Of a DNA stretch of 64,000 nucleotides, positions 46,271 through 55,059 are shown in pieces. The stretch is taken from contig CM044323.1 of the NCBI GenBank assembly GCA_024291935.2, forward strand, positions 56,830,140 to 56,894,139. Direction: 5' to 3'. The number at the start of each line of letters is the position of its first letter. Positions within the stretch are counted from its first letter, which is position 1. The notes beneath the pieces are model-generated. The model ran no database searches. It had not been told where the DNA came from and saw nothing but the letters and a program-made list of their open reading frames with translations. This DNA is from Okapia johnstoni (lineage: Eukaryota > Chordata > Mammalia > Artiodactyla > Giraffidae). Both the position numbers and the translations under genes were made by a program.

Positions 46271-46498
46271 GCGTGCTAAGTCGCTTCAGTCGTGTCCGAC
46301 TCTTTGTGACCCCATGGACTGCAGCCCCCCTCCCAGGCTCCTCTGTCCCTGGGATTCTCCAGGCAAGAATACTGGAGTGGGTTGCCATTTCCTTCTACAT
46401 CAGAAAACAAGAAGGTCCCTTTAGTTTGGTACTGGTGGCCCCCAGCATTCAGCAGGGGGTTGCCATTTCCTTCTACATCAGAAAACAAGAAGGTCCCT
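46271..46498 (-). repeat. Bov-A SINE, antisense, with a partial duplication
   Basis: CTAAGTCGCTTCAGTCGTGT to GTTGCCATTTCCTTC. The end GGTTGCCATTTCCTTCTACA plus CATCAGAAAACAAGAAGGTC is repeated about 78 bp later (46459-46497), a local tandem duplication that copies SINE edge and flank together. Confidence 0.82.
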
Positions 46499-46517
46499 CA
46501 GGGTCAGGCTGTAACGG

Positions 46518-46833
<316 letters not shown>

Positions 46834-46904
46834 CGGGAGGGCGTCCCCGCCTCTCAGCAAGGCCTGGGAGCTACTCACTAGGATCCTGGATTTTCCTGAA
46901 GGAT

Positions 46905-47570
46905 TAAACGTGGCATTCCCTCCTTCCCGCCTCCGTAACGGACCTAAAAATAGCTCGTCCCGGAGGGACTGGGGAGAGGCTCCGCCTCTCCTTGGGGTCG
47001 GGTGGGGTGGCTCTCGCGGGAGCAGGAGGCAGCGGAGACCCCGGCCTCCAGCTGCGGGCGCCCAGAGGTTTTCTGTGCCCCTGGTCCCACAGGTTGGCAG
47101 CAGGTGGCCGGGCGGCTCTGCCCCGCGCGGTCCAGAGCCCGAGCTGCCGCAAGGGGTGGGGGTGGTAGGGGGCGGGGAGCGGAGGAAGCATCCCAGGCCG
47201 GCGAGGATTCCGGGAACAGCCTCGGTCCAGGGCGGTGGAGCGAGTCCGGGAGGCGGGGCCGGGGCGGAGGAGCGGAGCCGCCCTCTCGCGACCTCTGCCC
47301 ACTGCCTGGGTTCCGGGGACCCCCAGGTGAGCCGGGCCGCGTGGGAAAACTATGCCAGGAATTTGGCCCGAGCGGGAGCGGCGTGCAGTCCGAGTGACGC
47401 GAGCCTCGGTCGCAGTAGGCTCAACAGCAGCGCCTCCGACGCCCAGCGGGGTCCGGCGGGGAGCTCTGCCTCCGGACGCGCCGCCCCCTTACGCCCGGCG
47501 GCCTCCCCATCCCCGGTGCCTGGCCCACTCCGAACCGAGGTGCTCGGGGGCGGGGGAGAAGGAATGACTG
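46905..47570 (+). promoter_or_regulatory. DZIP1L: CpG island, putative DZIP1L promoter and 5' exon
   Basis: A sharp change to very GC-rich, CpG-dense DNA with many GGGCGG-like boxes, unlike the rest of the window. A good splice donor, CCCCAG|GTGAGC, lies at 47326|47327. A perfect MEF2-type box CTAAAAATAG is at 46944-46953. In mammals DZIP1L (a ciliary transition-zone/basal-body protein) lies downstream of A4GNT in the same orientation, and the 9-kb spacing fits. Open frames through the island (for example 46763-47638) start in the GT repeat and are not genes. Direction and gene identity are inferred from synteny; the island itself is seen. Confidence 0.6.
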
Positions 47571-48578
47571 AACCCGCAGGACTGGGCTTCCCTGGGAGGA
47601 CAGCCTTGGATTTTCACTTTTTGAAAAAAGTAAAATGATTGGGGATGGGGATGGGTTTGCTGCTTTGCGTTCTGTAGGTAAAGGGGGATCTTCTAGTAAT
47701 GAGGTGATGTAAAAACAAACGGATTAGCATCCCAAGGCTGGAGTGTAGCAGGAGGCAGCAACCATGTTTTTCGTTTGTGGTGGCTGCAGATAAAAGCCCA
47801 GGGTAACTCGCTTAGTACCGGACAAGTGTCCAGGAGGCCCGTCAGAGGAGGGCTCCTGGGGACCTGGGCAGGGGTTATCCAGGCCTATTCCTTAAGGCCC
47901 TGCCCCTGCACGGTCTCTTGGAACGCAGTTTCTAACGGGACTTTGAAGAGAGGCCTGATGAGTGGCAGGTGCTCTGACAGGCCTCCCACAGAGACAGACT
48001 GGGTGGGTGGTCTTTCTCTCCTTTGTCTCAGCTTCTCACACCTCCTCCTGGAGCTGAGGACTGGCCAGTGAGGCCAGCTCCACCTAGAGAAGGCCGGTTC
48101 TGCAGTCAAGTGGCTGGTAAGAGGTATTCCGTCTGTCTCTGTCAGCACCAATGCTCTGGAGACGTTTCCCTCACGTGGAAATCTTTTTGGATACCATCCA
48201 ACTTGATAAGATGGTCACATGAAGCTATATGCTTTAGGTAGAAACAGAAACCTGAACTCACTTGTGCAGCATAACTGGGTTCTGCCAGGGAACTGAAGTT
48301 TGGTCCAGCTTGTTGGTTGCTCAACTGAAACTGACAGAGGGAAGGAAATAACTTGATGGGCTATTCTGAACCTCTTTGTGGGCCCCTTGCAGGGAGGGCC
48401 AGTCCTGATCAACAGGCTAACCACTTGCAATGCCATCTGTCACTGGACCTCCTACCTCTAGGGAGGATTTGAAGGGGATCTGCTGTCCCAGGATCTGAGT
48501 TGGAAAAACTCTACTGAGAAGCAATGACTTCTCCACGGAGAAGAAAAACACCAGTATGTTCTAAGAAAGAAGAAAAAG
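47571..48578. other. Presumed DZIP1L intron 1 with a candidate exon
   Basis: Single-copy DNA. A splice-like block 48032-48116 (85 bp) has a long pyrimidine tract with CTTTGTCTCAG before it and GGCTG|GTAAGA after it. No family or protein recognised in it. Confidence 0.3.
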
Positions 48579-48776
48579 TTTGCTCAGTCGTGTCCGACTC
48601 TTTTCGACTCCATGGACTGTAAGCCTGCTAGGCTCCTCTGTTCATGGAATTCTCCAGGCAACAATACTGGATTGGGTTGCCATGCCCTTCTCCATGGGAT
48701 CTTCCTGACCGAGGGATCGAACCTGGGTCTCCTGCTTTGGAGGCAGATTCTTTACCATCTGAGCCAGGAGGGAAGC
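48579..48776 (-). repeat. Bov-tA SINE, antisense
   Basis: GCTCAGTCGTGTCCGACTCT to ATCTGAGCCAGGAGGGAAGC. Target-site duplication CCAGTATGTTCTAA near 48551-48564 and 48777-48790. Confidence 0.9.
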
Positions 48777-48937
48777 CCAGTATGTTCTAAACTGCCATTC
48801 TTTTACATGTGAAAAGTTGTGTTGGTTTTTGATGGTTTTGCACCTGGGAAGATAAATCTTATCTTCCCAGTATGTAGTCATGTCTAAAATACTTTGAAGA
48901 GATGTCAATCAAATCCTTATCTCCCATTTTTATTTTA

Positions 48938-49079
48938 TATTTTACTTTGTTTATTTATTTCTATTTTTTGACCGAGCTGTGCAGCATGTGGGATCTTAGT
49001 TCCCTGATGAGGGATCGAACACATGCTCACTGCAGTGGAAGTGCAGTGTCTTAACCACTGGATCTCCATGGAAGTCCCA
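48938..49079 (-). repeat. CHR-type SINE, short form, antisense
   Basis: ACCGAGCTGTGCAGCATGTG to GATCTCCATGGAAGTCC. TCCCATTTTTATTTTA at 48922-48937 and 49080-49095. Confidence 0.87.
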
Positions 49080-49095
49080 TCCCATTTTTATTTTA

Positions 49096-49620
49096 AAGAA
49101 AATTCTTTTGTGACAAACTTAAAATAGGCTTTAACCAAAACAAGGAATCGTCTCTTAAAAATTGGAGACGTTCTATAAAGGGAGAGCTGTGTGCCTGGTG
49201 GAGTGGATCTCTCTCTTGCTACATTATGGGCAAGAAAGACTGAAAAGGGGAGGGAAGACTCATTTTTTTTAGAAAAAAGCAGAAACAGAGAGCAAGGCAG
49301 AACAAGGTCTGTAATGGTAGTGCTCCAGAAGTGCTCCTGGGTTACTCTTATCTCCATTGGGGTCTCTAGTGCTCCCTTGCCAACCATGTGTGCACAGCCT
49401 GTTTGCAAACTCTGCTAGGGTTTCCTTGGCAGCCAGAACAATTAGCGCTAATGACACACCTGAGTTCTCCCGGGGCCTGCACTGCCAAGTTAGCTGGTAG
49501 TCAGGGCAGGCTTGTAAATGATTGCCTGGCAGTTGCTTTGGAAGCTTGGCTCCTCCAAATGCTCCTCTTGGCTTGATAGCATTCTTTAAAAGAAAAAATA
49601 ATTTATCGAGAGGTTGTTTC
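49096..49620. other. Single-copy presumed intron DNA
   Basis: No recognised feature. Confidence 0.3.
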
Positions 49621-50162
49621 TTATTTATTTTTATTTTTGTCTGCACTGGGTCTTCATTGCTGTTCATAGCCTTTTTCTAGTTGCAGAGCCAGGGCTCTAG
49701 GGCATGTTGCGGTGGGTGAGCTTAGTTACCCTGAGGCAACTAAGTTGCTGGTCCAGGGATCGAACCCAAGTCTTCTGCACTGGCAGGTGGATTCTTAATC
49801 ACTGGGCTTCCCTGGTAGCTCAGCTGGTAAAGAATGTGTCTGCAATTCAGGAGACCCCAGTTTGATCCCTGGGTGGGGAAGATCCCCTGGAGAAGGAATA
49901 GGGTACCCACTCCAATTGTCTTGGGCTTACCTGGTGGCTCAGACAGTAAAGAATCCACCTGCAATTCCAGAGATCTGGGTTAGATCCCTGAGTTGGGAAG
50001 ATCCCCTGGAGAAGGGAATGGCTACCCACTCCAGTATTGCTGCTTGGAGAATTTCATGTACAGAGGAGCCTGGAGGGCCACAGTCCATGGGGTCACAGAG
50101 TCGGACATGACTAAGTGACTTTCACTTTCACCTCTTAATCACTGGACCACCAGGGAAGTCCT
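49621..50162 (-). repeat. CHR-type SINE, antisense, split by Bov-tA
   Basis: The CHR body is at 49621-49805. Its last piece, GACCACCAGGGAAGTCC, is at 50146-50162. The word TCTTAATCACTGG is duplicated around the insertion. Confidence 0.87.
49806..50132 (+). repeat. Bov-tA tandem dimer, sense, inside CHR
   Basis: Two heads, GCTTCCCTGGTAGCTCAGCT and GGGCTTACCTGGTGGCTCAG (near 49923), in one insertion flanked by TCTTAATCACTGG (49793-49805 and 50133-50145). The first unit is shortened. Confidence 0.88.
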
Positions 50163-50994
50163 GGCAGCATCCTTGAAGAAGCAGAACAGACAGCAAGGTG
50201 GCAGTGGTGGTGGTGTACACTAGTTGTTAATTTATGTTAAAAAAAAAAAAGTCAGAATTTTATTTTGAAAAAATCAACTGGTGGTTTTTGTGGAAACCAT
50301 CTTTAACAGTTGATAGGTGGCAGGTTTCAGAAGAATTTTAAAGTTTCCAGGAGTTGTTTCACTGAGAAGTGGCTCCCTTGTAAGGTAGTGAGCATCCCAT
50401 CATTGGGAGTGTGCAAAGCTAGGTAGTAGACGGGCTTGCCGTTTCAGCTGTGAGGTTGCTCCAGGTAGAAACTGTCTCTTCAATAATGAATGATTTGGAA
50501 TGCTAGCATAAATATCATTCTTTTGGATCCCACTAGTTCGTGACAGTGGTCTATTAGTGGGAAGTTCCTGGGACCCCATTGAAACATCTAGAGATGGTTA
50601 ATAGTTCCAGATTTCCTAATGATGGGGAGTCATTTTTGCTTTGCATTTCTGTTCCCAGGTGTGGAAAAGCAGTCTGCTGATAATTCAGTTTGGAGAAAAC
50701 ACGGCGTTCCTGCCTCCGGGGTGTGTGGTCTCCAGGTAACCAGAAGCATTCTCACTTGGCTTTGTCTTCTGCCCATCTGCACCAGGATGCAAGCTGAGGA
50801 GCGTAGTTGTGTTTGGCTAAGTTCTGCAAGGAGACAGGGAGTCTTTAGGGTCTCCAGCACTGATCTGTTATGATGTGCTGTAAACTCTTTCAGTCCTTGC
50901 AGTTTGATCAAGAAATCTCAGGTATTATAACTTACAAAATGGGAAAGGATATTTTGTATTATCATCATCACCATTGGGAGGTAGTTTGGCAAAA
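50163..50994. other. Single-copy presumed intron DNA with a candidate exon
   Basis: A 77-bp block 50659-50735 is bounded by TTCTGTTCCCAG and CTCCAG|GTAACC, and keeps CpG dinucleotides. It could be a 5' UTR exon of the downstream gene. No coding similarity recognised. Confidence 0.3.
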
Positions 50995-51222
50995 TTCAGA
51001 AGCTTTGGACTCAGAACTTGATTTCGATCTTGGCTTCCTAACTTGGTAACTGAAGGCCTGGGGGCAGGTCCCTTAGCCTCTCTGAGCCTCAGTTTCTACA
51101 TCTATCAGATGATGCAAATCATAGCCACATACAAGGCTGTATGATGGTTAGAAATAGAACTATAAAATGCTGGCACAGTGCCCGGCACATGGATAGTTAA
51201 TAAGTAATAGCTGCTGTCATAA
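50995..51222 (+). repeat. MIR SINE, sense
   Basis: GAAGCTTTGGACTCAGAACT, CCTCTCTGAGCCTCAGTTTC and AGTGCCCGGCACATGGATAG. Nearly complete. Confidence 0.78.
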
Positions 51223-51257
51223 TCAACTTCAGATTCCCACAGTTCTACTCACCTTTT

Positions 51258-51551
51258 AAAATATATAAATACATTTTTGCTGCACTAGGTCTTCATTGCT
51301 GTGCGTGGGCTCTCTCTAGTTGCATCAAGCAAGGGGTCTTCTTTAGTGCGGCACTTGGGCTTCTCATCGCTGTGGCTTCTCTTGTTCTGGAGAGTACACG
51401 GGCTTCAGTAGTTGCACCTAGAGCTCGGGCTCAGTAGATATGGTGCGTGGGCTTAGTTGCCCTGCAGCATGTGGAATCTCCCTGGACCAGGCATTGAACC
51501 CATGTCCCCTGCATTGGCAGGCAGGTTCTTAACCACTTGACCACCAGGGAA
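51258..51551 (-). repeat. CHR-type SINE, long form, antisense
   Basis: TGCTGCACTAGGTCTTCATT to CTTGACCACCAGGGAA. TTCTACTCACCTTTT (51243-51257) and TTCTGCTCACCTTTT (51552-51566) flank it. Confidence 0.88.
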
Positions 51552-51660
51552 TTCTGCTCACCTTTTTATGTCAGAGCCCTGGGACTTCTGAGAACTAGAC
51601 TCTTAGGGTTCCAGTGACAAACAGGGATGATACTTTTGTGGTTCAGTAAAAACTCACGAG

Positions 51661-51845
51661 GAGCTTCCTAGGTGGTGCGGTGTTAAAGAATCCGCCTGCC
51701 AATGCAGGATAGGTGGGTTCAATCCCTGGTCTGGGAAGATCCCTTGGAGTAAGAAATGGCAACCCATTCCAGTATTCTTGCCTGGGTAATTCCATGGACA
51801 GAGGAGCCTGGTTGCAAAGAGTTGGATACGAACTGAGCATGCCAC
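51661..51845 (+). repeat. Bov-tA SINE, sense
   Basis: GAGCTTCCTAGGTGGTGCGG to GAACTGAGCATGCC, with AAAAACTCA on both sides. Confidence 0.88.
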
Positions 51846-52200
51846 ACAATGCAAAAACTCATGAACACAGACCCCCTAATTCAGTATTTTCTATAACTTG
51901 GATTGGGGCTGCCACCGTGGGTATTTACAGAGTGTGCTCAGAGTGTAAACATGAGGGTTTAAGGGCTGATTAGGAGGCCAACTAGAACACAGCTGTTACC
52001 TCTTGACAGTCAACATGCACCCTGGGTCGTCTCACTGATGAGCCTGTGCCCACCCATAAGGGTTCCTGCACGCTAAGCTTTCATTAGCAGCCTGGGGGAT
52101 TAAGCTGAGCACACAGATGGTCAACAAACTGAGCATTTTACTGTCTGAGTGGCATTTCTCTCCACGGAGTCCAAATTAACTTACCCTAACTCAATTCTTG
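51846..52200. other. Single-copy DNA
   Basis: No recognised feature. Confidence 0.3.
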
Positions 52201-52386
52201 GGCTTCCCTGGTGGCTAAGTCAGTAAAGATTCTATTTGCAATGCTGGAGACCTGGGTTCAGTCCCTGGGTTGGGAAGATCCCTTGGAGGAGGGCATGGCA
52301 ACTCACTTCAGTATTCTTGCCTGGAGAATCCTGTGGATAGAGGAGCCTGGTGGGCTACAGTCCATGTGGTTGTAAAGAGCGACTAA
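52201..52386 (+). repeat. Bov-tA SINE, sense
   Basis: GGCTTCCCTGGTGGCTAAGT to GTTGTAAAGAGCGACTAAGT. Confidence 0.88.
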
Positions 52387-52418
52387 GTACAATTCCATTC
52401 CTACTCTTTGTTCTAATT

Positions 52419-52634
52419 CTTTTTTTCTTTTTTTGACAGGAAAGTAGGATTTATTGGTGGGCATGAGTAAGGAGGGGACAGTGCCAAGACACTCATGAGT
52501 GCGGGGTCCCCTGTTTGTCCAAAGGGCTACGATTAGGGATATATTTGACCCCTGGGATGAGCCATGTTTTCAAATTCATCTGCATTAAATTTGAACTCAG
52601 CCTTGCAGAGGGCCTCAATCACGTGCTCCTTGTT
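52419..52634 (-). pseudogene. RPL10P: RPL10 processed pseudogene, 5'-truncated with internal deletion
   Basis: On the minus strand the block reads the 3' end of ribosomal protein L10 mRNA: ACAAGGAGCACGTGATTGAG (N-K-E-H-V-I-E), then TTTAATGCAGATGAATTTGA (F-N-A-D-E-F-E), CCCTAATCGTAGCCCTTTGG (P-N-R-S-P-L-D), the CACTCATGA stop region, CCAATAAATCCTACTTTCCT poly-A signal region, and an A-rich tail (poly-T at 52420-52436). The segment between the A-K-F-K and F-N-A-D-E-F parts is missing, further bases are lost later, and everything before the N-K-E-H codons is absent. The A-tail, lack of introns and truncation are typical of L1-mediated retroposition. Not functional. Confidence 0.85.
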
Positions 52635-53221
52635 CAATCACATAATTATAATATATATGTATACAAAAGTTTTTCTACTACACTTGATAAAGGCTTGAGA
52701 AAGAACATCAAAAAAAAAAAAAGAGATGGAGAAATTGGAAAGCATAAATTTAATGAAATGGGAGCACTGAATATAAAATAGAAAAAGTGAAATCAACTAG
52801 ATAAAAGTAAAAGATCATCATATAGTGCAGTTGTTTTTAAACGTGACTGCTCGTTAGAAACATATCTGGAGCTCTGGAGAAAATAAGCAATACTTGAGCA
52901 TTAGCATTTTTCAGAAATTTCAAGATATTTCTGATATGCATCTGGATTTTATTAAATGATTACAGGCTTTTCTATTAGATCCTAGTTTTGGTAATATAGA
53001 GTTCTATAATTTTTCTGTTGATCAATAATGATACAATGGTATTAAGTGAGTAATAATTACATAATCACAAGAGTAAGAGATGTTGTCAGTTTTCACAATC
53101 AATAGCCAGACAAAAATTAAAAGACAATTATAATTGCAAACCATAATGGGAACATAATTAACAATATAAAATAATTACGTACAATTATTTGGGGGGGTCA
53201 AGCTGAGTGAATGTGGTAATT
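52635..53221. other. AT-rich DNA, MER5-like fragment
   Basis: A weak MER5-type hAT remnant is suspected at about 52828-52940 (CAGTTGTTTTTAAACGTGAC). The rest is AT-rich and unassigned. Confidence 0.35.
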
Positions 53222-53296
53222 GGAAGTGCATACTTGCACACGTTTTTATCTACCCAGTCATTCTGTGTCTTTTGGCTGGTGCATTTAATCCATTTA

Positions 53297-53301
<5 letters not shown>

Positions 53302-53328
<27 letters not shown>

Positions 53329-53791
53329 AGCAGAGTTTTATTAAAGTAAGAAAAGGGACAGAGAAAGTTTCTGACATAGACATCAGAAGGGGGTCGGAGA
53401 ATGCCCCCCCTCACTAGTGTTAGCAAGGGAGTTATATACTTTTTAATTGATTATTACAATAAATCAAAAGAATGTCTCAAGGTTGTAAAGATCTTACTAG
53501 ACCCACTCCCATAATTTACATTTTAAGATAACAGGATTAGCCAGAAGGTTTTCAGGAAGGAGAAACTGTCCTCAAGCAGTTATATAATCCTTAGTACAGA
53601 GTTTAAACTGAGTTGTTTGTTGTGTAATCATCAGTTCCAGGCTTAAATAAAAGAAAAAAAAAATTTATGTGACTAGGACTAAGGACTGTAAAGGGAAAAA
53701 AAAAAATTTGTTCTTTCCTCCTCCTTGAGAATTCCAGACCACTAACTCCTCCTTGAGAGCCACAGACCCCTCTCTTCTCAGGGACCCCTGG
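53302..53791 (-). mobile_element. Class I LTR fragment (U3-R), antisense, retroposed-looking
   Basis: The minus strand reads the U3 of the same LTR family as 20087-20632, starting some 35 bases inside it, and stops just after AATAAAACTCTGCT; a (CA)n run ending in AAAA (53303-53329 on the + strand as GT) follows. TAATCCATTTACATTT (53286-53301) and TAATCCCTTTACATTT (53792-53807) flank it: a 16-bp duplication, not the 4-bp footprint of retroviral integrase. A short internal duplication of the GTCTGGAATTCTCAAGGAGG zone is present in U3. Confidence 0.8.
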
Positions 53792-55059
53792 TAATCCCTT
53801 TACATTTAAGATAATTATTGATATGTGTGATCCTACTACCATATTCTAAATTGTTTTGGGTTTATTTTCTGTAGGTCTTCCCCTTCTCTTGTGTTTCCTG
53901 CCTAGAGAAGTTCCTTTAGCATTTGTTGTAAAGCTAGTTTGATGGTGTTGAATTCTCTTAACTTTTGCTTGTCTGGAAAGCTTTTCAAATGTGAAGGAGA
54001 GTCTTGCTGGGTAGGGTATTCTTGGTTGTAAGTTCTTCCCTTTCATCACTTTAAATATATTGTGCCATTCCCTGCTGGCTGGTAGAGTTTCTGTTGAGAA
54101 ATCAGCTGATAGCCTGATTGGGAGTTCCCTTGTATGTTATTTGCTGTTTTTCCCTTGTTTCTTTTAATATTTTATCTCTGTCTTTAATTTTTGTCAGTTT
54201 GATTTCTATGTGTCTGGGTGTGTTCCTCCTTGGGTTTATGCTTCCTGAGACTCTGTGCTTCCTGGACTTGGTTGACTATTTCTTTTCCCATATTCTGGAA
54301 GTTTTCAGTTATTATCTCTTCAAATATTTTTCTCAGGTTCTTTCTCTCTCTCTTCTCCTTTTGGGACCCCTATAATGCCACTGTTGGTGGATTTAATGTT
54401 GTGGAGGTTTCTTAGGCAGTCTTCATTTCTTTTCATTCTGTTTTCTATATTCTCTTCTGTGTCAGTGATTTCCACTATTCTGTCCTCCAGGCGATTTATC
54501 CATTCTTCTGCCTCAGTTATTCTTCTATTGATTCCTTCTACTGTTTATTCATCTCGGTTTGTTTGTTTTTTAGTTCTTCTAGGTCTTTGGTAAACATTTC
54601 TTGCATCTTCTTAATCTTTGCCTCCATTCTTTTCCCAAGATCCTGGTTTCTCTTTACTATCATTATTTTTTTTCTGGAAGGTTGCTTGTCTCCACTTCAT
54701 TTAGTTGTTTTTCTGGGATTTTATCTTATCCCTTCATCTGGGACATAACCTTCTGCTTTTTCATCATGATTAACTTTCTGTAATATGGTTTTTGTTTTAG
54801 CTGCTTCTTCTTGCTTCTTCTGTCTGTCCTCTGATGGATGAGGCTAAGGAGGCTTGTGTAAGCTTCTTGATGGGAGGGACTGGTGGTGGGAAAAACTGGG
54901 TCTTGCTCTGGTAGGCAGGGCCTTGCTCAGTAAAGCTTTAATCTAATTATCTGCTCATGGGTGGGGTTGTTTCCCTTCCTGGTAGTTGTTTGGCCTGAGA
55001 TGACCCAGCCCTAGGGTCTAAGGGCTCTATGGTAAGATTAATGGTGACCTCCAAGAGGA

